DNA from: Candidatus Nitrosopumilus sp. | Lineage (GTDB): Archaea > Thermoproteota > Nitrososphaeria > Nitrososphaerales > Nitrosopumilaceae | Length of the DNA: 64,000 bases | Assembly (NCBI GenBank): GCA_028343855.1 | Contig: JAOLZN010000006.1 | Location: 1-64,000 of the forward strand | Reading direction: 5' to 3' | In this document: one piece after another, positions 43,410 to 52,271 of the stretch | Position numbering within the stretch: the first letter of the stretch is position 1 | Layout: each line of letters begins with the position of its first letter | The notes under the pieces: generated by a model | Seen by the model: the letters and a program-made list of their open reading frames with translations, nothing else | What the model was told of the DNA's origin: nothing | Databases searched by the model: none | Made by a program: the position numbers and the translations under genes

Positions 43410-44120
43410 TTATTTTAATAATAATTTCATATCAATATTTTTCTTAAAAATACGATAAAGTGATTTATCACTCATGTCCTTAATGAATGGAATTGAACCT
43501 AAAACTTTGATTCCAGTTAAACTTTCTAAATCTTTTTTTAATTGATTAATTGGATAACCCTTATCAAAATTATTAATAATAATTCCTTTGATTGGAATTT
43601 TATATTTTTGACACATCAGTACAGTCATTAAAGTATGATTTACAGTTCCAACTTTACTTCTTGTTACAATTACTGTTGGGATTTTCATATCTTTTATCAA
43701 ATTTGCAACATAGTAATTTTTGAGAATAGGGGTCATAGTACCTCCCATTCCTTCAACTAGCATCATTTCATGTTTATCAGATAATTTTTTGAAGCTAGAA
43801 AGGATTAAAGGTATTTTTGGTTTAATTTTTAATTTTTTCCAAGCAGTGTATGGAGATGCAGATATTGGAAAAAATTGTGGGTTTACTAATGATTCAGGAT
43901 CATTAATTTGTGCCGCATTAGATAAAATTTCAACATCTTCAGATTTGTAACCTTTTTTTTGTTTATCCCCTGCAGCAAATGGTTTCATTATACCAATATC
44001 GACATTCATTTTTCGTAAAGTTATAGCCAATCCTGCAGTGATGTATGTTTTACCTACATCAGTATCAGTTCCAGTAATAAACAATGATTTCAATATTTTA
44101 TCAAATAATACTTCATTCAT
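43410..44120 (-). CDS. bioD: dethiobiotin synthetase
   Basis: 236 aa. P-loop FITGTDTDVGKTYITAG (residues about 14-30) and MKPFAAG (substrate-binding Lys) with VEGMGGTMTPI are BioD signatures. It closes the ureido ring of DAPA with CO2 and ATP to give dethiobiotin. It lies 20 nt downstream of an HTH regulator on the minus strand, opposite bioABF. The start at ATG 44120 is next to the TTAACTAAT repeats. Confidence 0.93.
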   Translation of the reverse strand: MNEVLFDKILKSLFITGTDTDVGKTYITAGLAITLRKMNVDIGIMKPFAAGDKQKKGYKSEDVEILSNAAQINDPESLVNPQFFPISASPYTAWKKLKIKPKIPLILSSFKKLSDKHEMMLVEGMGGTMTPILKNYYVANLIKDMKIPTVIVTRSKVGTVNHTLMTVLMCQKYKIPIKGIIINNFDKGYPINQLKKDLESLTGIKVLGSIPFIKDMSDKSLYRIFKKNIDMKLLLK

Positions 44121-44148
44121 TAACTAATCGGTTAACAGATTAACTAAT
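44119..44148. promoter_or_regulatory. tandem ATTAACTAAT repeat with GGTTAACA half-site before bioD
   Basis: ATTAACTAAT (44119-44128) and the same 10-mer at 44139-44148 flank CGGTTAACAG. The central GGTTAACA equals one arm of the bioB operator, and the repeats are exactly 20 nt apart. It sits between the regulator's stop and bioD's start, so it may allow separate control of bioD. Confidence 0.4.
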
Positions 44149-44673
44149 AGAATTTACAAAGATTATTGGTTTTGGGTAACATAGATCGAATTGATCATAA
44201 TTATTTAAAATATGCGGGTGTGTATTTTTTAAAATTAAAAAAATTGAAGGTTTGTCAATAATCTCATAAGTAGAAAAAGGAGCATGATAATTTCTTTTGA
44301 TTAATTTTTTATCTAGTAAATTTCTTAATGCACGAGATATGGAAGGATTTGATTTTTCAGTAATTGCGACTAATTCAATTTGTGATAAAGGCTTTGATTT
44401 TAGCAATATCAAGACCACGGATTTAATTGTAAAGTTTAACATTAATTCATAAAATTCAAGTTCATTATCAGTTAGTTCTGGAGAATATAATATTCTAAAT
44501 TTACTTTTTTTTTGACAAATTTTATTCTCACTAAGATATAACGAAACATATTTTTCAACAGTTTCAGTAGCACATCCACTATATTCAACCAATTTCATAA
44601 AAGTGATAGGTTTTTCTTGTATTATTTTCAAAACTTTATCATGACATGGAATTAATTTTTTACGTACACTCAT
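44140..44673 (-). CDS. winged-helix transcription regulator of the biotin locus
   Basis: 177 aa with two predicted winged helices: one near 12-60 (VLKIIQEKPITFMKLVEYSG) and one near 95-140 (KPLSQIELVAITEKSNPSIS then RALRNLLDKKLIKRNY). There is no biotin-ligase domain, so it is not BirA. It is the upstream partner of bioD, 20 nt away, and therefore the best candidate to bind the palindromes in this locus. The effector is unknown. Confidence 0.78.
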   Translation of the reverse strand: MSVRKKLIPCHDKVLKIIQEKPITFMKLVEYSGCATETVEKYVSLYLSENKICQKKSKFRILYSPELTDNELEFYELMLNFTIKSVVLILLKSKPLSQIELVAITEKSNPSISRALRNLLDKKLIKRNYHAPFSTYEIIDKPSIFLILKNTHPHILNNYDQFDLCYPKPIIFVNSIS

Positions 44674-44806
44674 AATTAATTCATAATTACATTACATATA
44701 ATTTAAATTCTATATTCTACATTTTTAGAACAAGAACTTCTAATTAATTTCTAGTCATAATGAAAAAAAAATATGGTTTTTAAAATAAAAAAATCAGAAT
44801 TAGGTT

Positions 44807-44965
44807 ATGGATTTAGATTTTTTAAATCAATTTAAAAAAGAAAATAAAGAAAAAAGACGTGCTCAAAATCTACGATATAGAGAAAAGTATAGAGAAATTC
44901 TCAATTTAAAAAAGCAAAGAGCATATCATAAAGAGAATTTAGATAAAAAACAAGTAGAAAACTAA
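44807..44965 (+). CDS. 52-aa basic helical protein
   Basis: MDLDFLNQFKKENKEKRR, then NLRYREKYREILNLKKQRAY. Highly basic, predicted as one helix; might bind nucleic acid. A TTTAAAATAAAA box precedes the ATG by about 25-30 nt. Not in the track. The rest of the 44674-45030 gap shows only AT-rich promoter-like sequence. Confidence 0.45.
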   Translation: MDLDFLNQFKKENKEKRRAQNLRYREKYREILNLKKQRAYHKENLDKKQVEN

Positions 44966-45030
44966 TATTTTAATAATATAGGCATAGAGATGACAAGAGA
45001 TAATTAACTTCTAAGATTTTTGAATATTAC

Positions 45031-46347
45031 TTGAAAAGTTCTGTATGGCATCCCAATACACAAATGAAAGAATGGACATCATTTGATAAAATATCAAAAG
45101 GTAAGGGTATTTGGTTAATTGATAGTAAAGGCAATAAAATAATTGATGCTGTAGGATCAATGTGGTGCAATGTTTGGGGACATTCAAACCCTCAATTAGT
45201 TAAAGCAATAACAAAACAAACCAAACAAATGCAGCATTCATCATTGTTTAACCTTACAAATGAACCAGTAGAAAAATTAGCAAAAAATTTGATAAAAATA
45301 TCACCTGGAATGAATAAGGTATTCTATTCAGATAACGGTTCTTCAGCAATGGAAATTGCAATTAAAATGGCATTGCAGTATTGGAATAACATAGGAGAAA
45401 CAAAAAAGACCAAGATTGCAACAGTAGAAAATGGTTATCATGGAGATACTTTTGGGGCAATGTCTGTAGGTTATGTTCCAGAATTTTTTGGAAAGTTTAA
45501 AAAACAATTATTTTCAACTATGCAATTTCCCGTTCCTAACAAATACAGAGTGCCAAAAGGATTTACTACATCAGATTATCAAAATGATTGTTTAGATAAA
45601 ATTGAAAAAGGATTCTCAAAAAATAACAACATTGCAGCTTTCATAATGGAAAGTGGAGCCCAAATGGCAGGAGGAGTAATAATTTATCCAAAAGATTTTC
45701 AAAGAAAAATTAGGGAGTTATGCAAAAAGTATGACATATTATTTGTATTAGATGAAATTGCAACAGGTTTTGGAAGATTAGGATCAATGGTACAATATCA
45801 AGAACAAAAAAGTAAACCAGATATTGTAGCATATGGGAAAATGTTGACAGGAGGGTACATGACAATGGCAGCTACATTGGCAAATAAAAAAATCTATGAT
45901 TCGTTTTCAGGTGAATTTTATGATTGGAAGCATCTATTTCATGGTCATACGTATACAGGAAATCCAATTGCAGCAGCTGTTGCAAATGAAAATATTCACA
46001 TGTATGAAAAATATAATTTAATTAAAAAAATTCAAAACACCTCAAAAATATTTACAAAATATTATCAAGAAATTTTAGATATTGATATTGTAGGAGATAT
46101 TAGGCATAAGGGAATGTTGATGGGTATTGAATTAGTATCAGATAAAGAAAAGAAGATTCCAATTCGTACAAAAAAATCCATTAACAAAGTATTTTTTGAA
46201 GAAGGTAAAAAACAGGGAATTTATCTTAGGACATTAGGCAATATTGTAATGCTTGTTCCGCCATTGGCGATAAAAGAAAAAGAATTGGAAATGCTCCTGT
46301 CAAGAACTATCAAAACAATTCAGGCAGCAAAATCAAAGATAATTTGA
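45031..46347 (+). CDS. bioA: adenosylmethionine-8-amino-7-oxononanoate aminotransferase
   Basis: 438 aa fold-type I aminotransferase, TTG start (MKSSVWHPNTQMKEWTSFD). YSDNGSSAMEIAIKMA, NGYHGDTFGAMSVG, DEIATGFGRLG and the PLP lysine in AYGKMLTGGYMTMAAT are the BioA set. It converts 8-amino-7-oxononanoate (KAPA) to DAPA with SAM as amino donor. First gene of the plus-strand operon bioA-bioB-bioF. Confidence 0.94.
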   Translation: MKSSVWHPNTQMKEWTSFDKISKGKGIWLIDSKGNKIIDAVGSMWCNVWGHSNPQLVKAITKQTKQMQHSSLFNLTNEPVEKLAKNLIKISPGMNKVFYSDNGSSAMEIAIKMALQYWNNIGETKKTKIATVENGYHGDTFGAMSVGYVPEFFGKFKKQLFSTMQFPVPNKYRVPKGFTTSDYQNDCLDKIEKGFSKNNNIAAFIMESGAQMAGGVIIYPKDFQRKIRELCKKYDILFVLDEIATGFGRLGSMVQYQEQKSKPDIVAYGKMLTGGYMTMAATLANKKIYDSFSGEFYDWKHLFHGHTYTGNPIAAAVANENIHMYEKYNLIKKIQNTSKIFTKYYQEILDIDIVGDIRHKGMLMGIELVSDKEKKIPIRTKKSINKVFFEEGKKQGIYLRTLGNIVMLVPPLAIKEKELEMLLSRTIKTIQAAKSKII

Positions 46348-46348
46348 C

Positions 46349-46378
46349 TGTTAACCCCTAAAAATACAGCGGTTAACA
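46349..46378. promoter_or_regulatory. BirA-type operator TGTTAACC-N14-GGTTAACA before bioB
   Basis: A perfect inverted repeat of 8-bp arms separated by 14 nt, in the 71-nt gap between bioA and bioB. Biotin operators of bacteria and some archaea have closely related GTTAACC/GGTTAAC arms with a 14-16-nt spacer. It lies 12 nt upstream of the TTATAAA box, so a bound protein would touch the TBP/TFB site. Confidence 0.75.
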
Positions 46379-46390
46379 ATTACAATATTT

Positions 46391-46397
46391 TTATAAA
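46391..46397 (+). promoter_or_regulatory. TATA box of bioB
   Basis: TTATAAA centred about 25 nt before the bioB ATG (46419), fitting a leaderless transcript, and just downstream of the GTTAACC palindrome. Confidence 0.55.
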
Positions 46398-46418
46398 TGG
46401 AATAGAAAATGTCTGAAT

Positions 46419-47396
46419 ATGAGTACTTTAGAATTCATTAAAGAATGCCAAGAAAAGGTATTTTCTGGAGAAAGAATTTCAGCAGATGATGCAAAAAATC
46501 TATTCAATGTACCAGATGAAGATCTTAAGGAATTATCTAAATGTGCTAATGAGATAACTAGAGATTATAATGGAAATAAAGTGGATGTAGAACAATTAAA
46601 CAATATTAAAAAAAATGCATGTAGTGAAGATTGCACATTTTGTGGACAATCAGCATTTTTCGATACAGGTATTGAAACATATCAATTACCTACACCCGAA
46701 GAAGTAGTTACAAAAGCAAAAAAAGCTAAAGAAGAAGGAGCCGAATCATATTGTTTAGTTGCAGCATGGAGAGAACCATCACCAAAAGATTTTACAAACG
46801 TATGCAGAATCATATCAGAAATAAATGAAAAAGTTGGAATTAGTGTTGAATGTAGTTTAGGTTTTCTTACAAAGGAGCAAGCAACAAAACTAAAAGAACT
46901 CAAAGTAAAAAGATACAATCATAATTTAGAAACAGCAAAATCTAAATTTCCAGAAATTTGTACAACTCATACGTATCAAGATAGGTTAGATACACTTGAA
47001 ATTGCCAGAGAAGCTGGATTGGAATTATGTACTGGAGGAATTATTGGATTAGGAGAAACCAGAGAACAAAGAATGGAAATGACATTAGAATTAGCAAGAA
47101 TATATCCAGAGGAAGTTACAATAAACATACTAGTTCCAGTACCAGGAACACCTTTAGAATTGCAAGTTAATTTACCTAATTCAGAAATCACCAGAATATT
47201 TTCAGTTATACGCTTTCTATTACCAGAATCAGTAATTAAAATTTCAGGCGGTAGAGAAACCAATTTGGATGATTCAGGGGAAGAACTACTACAAAGTGGA
47301 GCTAACGGAATTATTACTCAAGGGTATCTAACAATGGATGGAAATGATGCTCAAAAAGACCGTAAAATGATTGAAAAAATTGGTCTTGAAGCATAA
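46419..47396 (+). CDS. bioB: biotin synthase (radical SAM)
   Basis: 325 aa. The radical-SAM cluster motif is CSEDCTFC (Cys68, Cys72, Cys75), followed by GQSAFF, and YNHNLETAKSKFPEI and GIIGLGETREQRMEM are present. It inserts sulphur into dethiobiotin. The gene has its own promoter and operator downstream of bioA, so biotin may repress it separately. Confidence 0.95.
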   Translation: MSTLEFIKECQEKVFSGERISADDAKNLFNVPDEDLKELSKCANEITRDYNGNKVDVEQLNNIKKNACSEDCTFCGQSAFFDTGIETYQLPTPEEVVTKAKKAKEEGAESYCLVAAWREPSPKDFTNVCRIISEINEKVGISVECSLGFLTKEQATKLKELKVKRYNHNLETAKSKFPEICTTHTYQDRLDTLEIAREAGLELCTGGIIGLGETREQRMEMTLELARIYPEEVTINILVPVPGTPLELQVNLPNSEITRIFSVIRFLLPESVIKISGGRETNLDDSGEELLQSGANGIITQGYLTMDGNDAQKDRKMIEKIGLEA

Positions 47397-48510
47397 ACTA
47401 AATTTTATTGATTTAGAGTTAGATAAAATTAAAGATAATAACTTACACAGAAAATTACAATATGGAAAAGCTCAAGGAGCCCACATTACAATCAAAAATA
47501 AAAAATTAATTAATTTATGCTCAAATGATTACTTGGGAATTCCAATTACAAAAATTCAAACAAATCAACTTCAATCCAGCTCTAGGCTAGTTTCAGGAAA
47601 TGATGAATCCTACAAAAAATTAGAAACAATTCTGGCAAAACACAAATCTCAGCAAAATAGTTTGATTTATCCAACAGGATATATGGCAAATTTAGGATCA
47701 ATATCAGCAGTAGCAAAAAAAGGAGATTTGGTACTTAGTGATGAACTGAATCATGCAAGTATAATAGAATCATGTAAGTTGTCAGGGGCCAAAATAGTAA
47801 TTTACAAACACAATAACATGAAGGATTTATTTCAAAAAATAAAAAAGCATGGAAAAAATAAATTCATAATTACAGAAGGAGTGTTCAGTATGGATGGAGA
47901 TTTTTCAGCATTAAAAGAAATTACAGAGATTTCCCAGAAAAGTAATGCAATTACTATAGTAGATGATGCACATGGGGATTTTGTAGTAGGCAAAGACGGT
48001 AAAGGAACTCCAGAGTATTTCAAAGTAGCAAAAAAAATTGACTTGTATATCAGCAGTTTAAGTAAAGGACTAGGATCATTTGGAGGATATGTTGCATCGC
48101 AAAATAATGTTATTGACGCATGTATAAATAAATCAAAATCATTCATCTACACTTCGGCATTACCATCATTTTTAGTGGAGCATTCAATTAAACGAATCCA
48201 ATCAAAAAGAGACATTCAAAAGAAAAAATTAGAAAACAATATAGAAAAATTATCAAAGGGATTACAATCAATAGGTTATGAAATTAATTCTAAAACACAA
48301 ATTATACCGATAATTATTGGAAATGAAAAAACAGCAATGGAGTTTGGAAAATTCCTGTTTAACAACGGGGTTTTTGCACAACCAATCAGATATCCAACAG
48401 TTCCAAAGAATCAAGCTAGGTTAAGAATATCTGTAACTGCCTGGTTAACAAACTCAGATATTGAGAAATCCTTAAAAATATTTGAAAAAGGATATAAAAA
48501 ATTCTTTTAA
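47371..48510 (+). CDS. bioF: 8-amino-7-oxononanoate synthase
   Basis: 379 aa alpha-oxoamine synthase. LCSNDYLGIP, the PLP-binding DDAHGDFVVGKDG and the lysine motif SSLSKGLGSFGGYV match BioF, which joins a pimeloyl thioester with alanine to give KAPA. TTG start at 47371 overlaps bioB by 26 nt; a later TTG (47386, giving MKHKLNFID) is possible. bioC/H/W are not seen, so the origin of pimelate is unknown. Confidence 0.93.
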   Translation: MKKLVLKHKLNFIDLELDKIKDNNLHRKLQYGKAQGAHITIKNKKLINLCSNDYLGIPITKIQTNQLQSSSRLVSGNDESYKKLETILAKHKSQQNSLIYPTGYMANLGSISAVAKKGDLVLSDELNHASIIESCKLSGAKIVIYKHNNMKDLFQKIKKHGKNKFIITEGVFSMDGDFSALKEITEISQKSNAITIVDDAHGDFVVGKDGKGTPEYFKVAKKIDLYISSLSKGLGSFGGYVASQNNVIDACINKSKSFIYTSALPSFLVEHSIKRIQSKRDIQKKKLENNIEKLSKGLQSIGYEINSKTQIIPIIIGNEKTAMEFGKFLFNNGVFAQPIRYPTVPKNQARLRISVTAWLTNSDIEKSLKIFEKGYKKFF

Positions 48511-48633
48511 TTAGCGAGAAGCATCCATGCCACCAAAGTCCAAACCTAATGGATTTGCTGGAGAACCTATTACTACTGCAAAAGTTATGACAATCGCTAA
48601 AGTAATACCTACTACCACATATCGTGTATTCAT
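48511..48633 (-). CDS. 40-aa single-pass membrane microprotein
   Basis: MNTRYVVVGITLAIVITFAV, then GSPANPLGLDFGGMDASR. One TM helix followed by a Gly/Pro-rich short tail. Convergent with bioF (adjacent stops). Not in the track; the tail resembles small subunit peptides but I cannot name it. Confidence 0.55.
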   Translation of the reverse strand: MNTRYVVVGITLAIVITFAVVIGSPANPLGLDFGGMDASR

Positions 48634-48728
48634 ATCTAATCTAACAAATGCCTAGATAAAAACGGATTGTATCAAAAACATAGAGAAATGGCAACAAGGC
48701 TTTAAAATAAAAATAATAAATTCATCAT

Positions 48729-49463
48729 ATGACAGAACCTACAATAATAATAGCATTTTTTGCAGGATTAATTTCATTTATTGCACCATGTATTTTACCA
48801 ATGATTCCAGCATTTCTGGCATATATTTCAGGAACAACATTAAAAGAAATAAATGTCGATCAAACATCTTCTGCAAGTAAAATAAATAAAATCAATATTG
48901 TAGCAAATACAATATTTTTTGTTCTAGGTTTCTCTATTGTATTTTCGACATTAGGTGTTTTAATTAATAGTGTATTGTCTGAAAGAGTTTATCAATTTAC
49001 AGATAGTCTAAACATAATTGCAGGAATCATCATCATATTATTTGGAATATTTTTACTATTATCAACAAAAATTAATTCTTTAAACAAAGAAAAAAAAATT
49101 CATATCAAGAATTTTAAATCAAGTTATCCAATGTCGTTTGTATTTGGTTTAGCATTTGCAATTGCATGGACACCATGTGTTGGACCAATTTTAGGAACTA
49201 TTTTGACATTAGCTGCAACAACACCATCAATATCATTTAGTTTGTTATTATCATATTCTTTAGGGTTAGGAATTCCATTTATCTTGATGGGGTTATTTTT
49301 TTCAAAGTCAACAAAAATTATTTCATCAATGACAAAACATTTGAAATATTACAATATATTATTAGGCGGACTCATTATCGTATTGGGCATACTAGTATTT
49401 ACAAATCAACTTGCATATATTGCAAATTTTCCACTTCTTAATGAGTTTGTGATGTTAGGATGA
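48729..49463 (+). CDS. ccdA: CcdA, thiol-transfer membrane protein
   Basis: 244 aa with six TM helices. Redox cysteines occur in SFIAPCILPMIPAFL (Cys21) and AWTPCVGPILGTI (near residue 150). CcdA carries electrons from cytosolic thioredoxin to extracytoplasmic thioredoxins, e.g. for cytochrome c maturation. It overlaps the thioredoxin gene by 4 nt, the split equivalent of a DipZ fusion. Confidence 0.92.
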   Translation: MTEPTIIIAFFAGLISFIAPCILPMIPAFLAYISGTTLKEINVDQTSSASKINKINIVANTIFFVLGFSIVFSTLGVLINSVLSERVYQFTDSLNIIAGIIIILFGIFLLLSTKINSLNKEKKIHIKNFKSSYPMSFVFGLAFAIAWTPCVGPILGTILTLAATTPSISFSLLLSYSLGLGIPFILMGLFFSKSTKIISSMTKHLKYYNILLGGLIIVLGILVFTNQLAYIANFPLLNEFVMLG

Positions 49464-50533
49464 ATGCAGAATTAAAAACGGGAGTTGTATTTGGTGGTAT
49501 AATCATAACAAGTGTGATATTTTTAGCCATAATTTTCATTGGATTAGATGAATTCACCTCTTTAAATCCAAATTCAGGAACAAATATGGCTCCAAATTTA
49601 GTCGGAATTGCACATTATCTGAATACATCTCCAGAAGAATTAACAAAAAGGATAGAAGATAAAGTAGTCTTATACGATATATGGACATACAGTTGTGTTA
49701 ATTGTATCAGAACATTACCATTCATTACATCATGGGATGAAAAATATTCAGAACAAGGATTATTGATAATAGGAATACATTCACCAGAATTTGAATTTGA
49801 AAAAAACCCACAAAATGTTAAAGCAGCAATTGAAAAGTATGGAATATCATATCCTGTTGTTATGGATAATGATATGAAAACGTGGAAAGCATTTGAAAAT
49901 AATTACTGGCCAAGAAAGTACATTGCCGATCATGAAGGAAATATAAGATATGATCACATTGGAGAAGGGTCATACCAAGAAACAGAGAAAATTATTCAAC
50001 AATTACTTAATGAAAGATCAATGGCAATGGGACTTGAAAACATATCTGAAAACAAGTTAGTTTCAATAGAAGAATTTGAACATACGTTGTTTAGAACTCC
50101 AGAATTATATTTTGGTTATAAATTTGCACAAAACAGAAATCAATTAGGAAGTGAAGAAGGATTTCAGCCAGAGAAAATTGTAAAATACAGTGAACCAAGT
50201 ATAGTGGAATTAAACAAGTTTTATCCAATTGGGAATTGGAAAAATAATGATGACAGCATGGAGTTAACAGAAGCAACAGGAGTTATCAAAGTATTATTTG
50301 ATGCAAAAGAAGTAAACATTGTTACTGAAAACTATGCACAATTGGAAATACTTCTTGATGGAATACCATTAACTGAAAAATATGCTGGGTCGGATATTAA
50401 ATCCTCGAATAAAATTGAAGTATCTACTCCTGGAATGTACAATATCATAAGCAGTGAAACAAGTATTACTCGTACAATGGAAATAAAGATTGAAGGTAAA
50501 GGGTTCCAAGCATTTACTTTTACATTTGGATAG
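49460..50533 (+). CDS. extracytoplasmic thioredoxin-like protein, DipZ-C type
   Basis: 357 aa. N-terminal TM (about 8-29) followed by a TlpA-like thioredoxin domain with CVNC (Cys79, Cys82) in DIWTYSCVNCIRTLPF, then a beta-rich C-terminal domain (from about 205, LFRTPELYFGYKFA). This resembles the C-terminal half of DipZ. It should receive electrons from CcdA. Follows ccdA with a 4-nt overlap and ends 9 nt before the CdvB gene. Confidence 0.88.
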   Translation: MNAELKTGVVFGGIIITSVIFLAIIFIGLDEFTSLNPNSGTNMAPNLVGIAHYLNTSPEELTKRIEDKVVLYDIWTYSCVNCIRTLPFITSWDEKYSEQGLLIIGIHSPEFEFEKNPQNVKAAIEKYGISYPVVMDNDMKTWKAFENNYWPRKYIADHEGNIRYDHIGEGSYQETEKIIQQLLNERSMAMGLENISENKLVSIEEFEHTLFRTPELYFGYKFAQNRNQLGSEEGFQPEKIVKYSEPSIVELNKFYPIGNWKNNDDSMELTEATGVIKVLFDAKEVNIVTENYAQLEILLDGIPLTEKYAGSDIKSSNKIEVSTPGMYNIISSETSITRTMEIKIEGKGFQAFTFTFG

Positions 50534-50542
50534 TTTGTAACT

Positions 50543-51277
50543 GTGAATAGTGTAACTGAAGGTACACTAACAAGAGTTACAAATCTGTTTAAAAGAAAAA
50601 AATTAAGAGAATTTATCGAAATTAAAATGATAAGCAATTCTTGGAACAAAGTAGAGGGAGAAAGTATATCTCAAAAGGTCATAGGCAAAGTAAAGCCAGA
50701 TGAACCACTAAAGAATAGAATAGATTTTGCACAAAAAAAATTACAGGTACAAATTTCTAAATTATCAGGAATTAATGAAAAATTACAAACAAAACATGAT
50801 AAAATATTTGAAAAAATAGTGAATGCACAAAGAAATAACAAACCAGCCTACGCACAAGCATATGCTGGAGAATTAACTCAAGTTAGAAAAATGAAAAATA
50901 TGGTTAGTGGAGCCAAATTATCCATGGAACAAGTTAAACTCAGATTAGATACAGTCTCAGAACTTGGAGACGTAGTTGTAACATTAAGTCCATGTATGTC
51001 AATCATCAAAGGATTGAGTCCATCTCTAAGTGGGATTATGCCAGAAGCTAATGCATCAATGCAAGACTTGTCACAAATACTTGGTGATGTAATGTCTGGT
51101 TCATCAGTAGGAATGGATGATAACTTTACTTCAACTCCTGAAACTAATTCAGATACACTCGCAATTTTAGAAGAAGCACATAATGTAATTGCAGGACAAA
51201 CAAAATCATCAATTCCAGAAGTTCCAACAGAATTAAGACAACAAGTAACTGAAAGAAAATCAGATATTTTTATTTAG
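50543..51277 (+). CDS. ESCRT-III-like CdvB-family protein
   Basis: 244 aa, GTG start. The basic helix LTRVTNLFKRKKLREFIEIK, the long helical hairpin (LKNRIDFAQKKLQVQISKLS) and the acidic C-terminus with SSIPEVPTELRQQV are CdvB/Snf7-like. CdvB proteins polymerise at membranes during archaeal division. There is no C-terminal winged helix for CdvA binding, so this is probably a paralogue, not the main CdvB; CdvA and CdvC are not nearby. It is convergent with the next gene by 8 nt. Confidence 0.85.
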   Translation: MNSVTEGTLTRVTNLFKRKKLREFIEIKMISNSWNKVEGESISQKVIGKVKPDEPLKNRIDFAQKKLQVQISKLSGINEKLQTKHDKIFEKIVNAQRNNKPAYAQAYAGELTQVRKMKNMVSGAKLSMEQVKLRLDTVSELGDVVVTLSPCMSIIKGLSPSLSGIMPEANASMQDLSQILGDVMSGSSVGMDDNFTSTPETNSDTLAILEEAHNVIAGQTKSSIPEVPTELRQQVTERKSDIFI

Positions 51278-51611
51278 ATTTCTTTTTACTTTTTTGAATG
51301 AGAATTTTTTTAATTCTAGATATAGTTGGGTAGCTGTATCCTCGTCTACGATAATTAGAGATCATCATTTTCCAATTTTTTAATCTCCATTGAGCTTGTT
51401 CAGTAGTTACTGAATGTACTTCTTTTTGGACAATACTTTTTCTTCCAACCTTTAGAGTTCCAGCATCTTTAGCATGCCATCTACTTTTTGCAAATTTAAG
51501 ACCTGTAAGAATTTCATTTACAGGCATTTCCTTAAAATATTCTTTTAATTTCTTTAATTCAAGATCGGTTGGTTTTTTTGAAATCGGGAGTTCTACACTA
51601 AACTTTACCAT
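51270..51611 (-). CDS. hypothetical basic protein, 113 aa
   Basis: Lys/Arg-rich, with KSRWHAKDAGTLKVGRKSIV, EQAQWRLKNWKMMISNYRRR and a KKKSK end. It may bind nucleic acid. Convergent with the cdvB paralogue (8-nt overlap). No known family. Confidence 0.65.
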   Translation of the reverse strand: MVKFSVELPISKKPTDLELKKLKEYFKEMPVNEILTGLKFAKSRWHAKDAGTLKVGRKSIVQKEVHSVTTEQAQWRLKNWKMMISNYRRRGYSYPTISRIKKILIQKSKKKSK

Positions 51612-51634
51612 GTGTTTTCTAAAATATCATAGTT

Positions 51635-51652
51635 TAAGAATTCTATTGATAA
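51635..51652. repeat. 18-nt direct repeat, copy 1 (left of microprotein cluster)
   Basis: TAAGAATTCTATTGATAA, identical at 52937-52954. It lies about 24 nt before the start of the 113-aa gene. Confidence 0.6.
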
Positions 51653-51702
51653 GAAACGTCATAGTTTAGTTTAGTCACAAAAATGACATGGAGTATGGAA
51701 GT

Positions 51703-51849
51703 CTAAAGATCATGCTTTTCTTTGATATATTTTTGAAATAGATCCTCTTTGATACAGGTAGAACATACTAACCAACTGTCAGTAGTATCACCAGATATGT
51801 ATTCAACCAATAACTTTGGTTCATTCTCAAAACACTTACCAACTTTCAT
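51703..51849 (-). CDS. 48-aa Cys-rich microprotein
   Basis: MKVGKCFENEPKLLVEYISG, then LVCSTCIKEDLFQKYIKE. One lone C plus CxxC and a terminal H could make a zinc site. Related in layout to the 62-aa gene at 53029 (C near the start, then CxxC before a helical tail). Member of the 51.7-53.2 kb cluster. Confidence 0.5.
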   Translation of the reverse strand: MKVGKCFENEPKLLVEYISGDTTDSWLVCSTCIKEDLFQKYIKEKHDL

Positions 51850-51927
51850 TGATCCTTATGGTTTCTCAATAATATAGTGATGATCCAATAACCCATCTAT
51901 CTTTAAGCAAATTATCATAGGAATCCT

Positions 51928-52059
51928 ATGTTTGTTCCATGCACTTTGTGTAAGAAGATAATGCCCTTTGAAGAAAGAAGGATAAGAAACCAACATGATT
52001 ATCACAGAAAATGTATTTGGCACGTTGCACACTTGGTACAATTAGAAAATTTCTTTTGA
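51928..52059 (+). CDS. 43-aa CxxC/HxYHxKC microprotein
   Basis: MFVPCTLCKKIMPFEERRIR, then NQHDYHRKCIWHVAHL. CTLCxK...RNxHxYHxKCI is shared with the ORF at 2944-3054. A C2HC zinc site is likely. The next ORF starts 1 nt later. Confidence 0.6.
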   Translation: MFVPCTLCKKIMPFEERRIRNQHDYHRKCIWHVAHLVQLENFF

Positions 52060-52060
52060 A

Positions 52061-52159
52061 ATGATATGCAAGAAATGTCAAGTTAATTGCGATAAGATAC
52101 CTGATGAAGATGTATGTTATTGGGTATGTCCTAACTGTAAGTTTCATTACTCTATCTAA
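52061..52159 (+). CDS. 32-aa double-CxxC zinc-ribbon microprotein
   Basis: MICKKCQVNCDKIPDEDVCY, then WVCPNCKFHYSI. Two CxxC knuckles plus extra C. One nucleotide after the previous ORF, so the two are probably one transcript. Confidence 0.6.
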   Translation: MICKKCQVNCDKIPDEDVCYWVCPNCKFHYSI

Positions 52160-52271
52160 GATTACGGGACACTTTGTTTAGATTGATAATTATTTGAGAT
52201 AATGACTATCATTATTCAAGTAAATTCGATAGCAATACGTCAGTATATACCAGCGAGAATCATTGGTTGGT

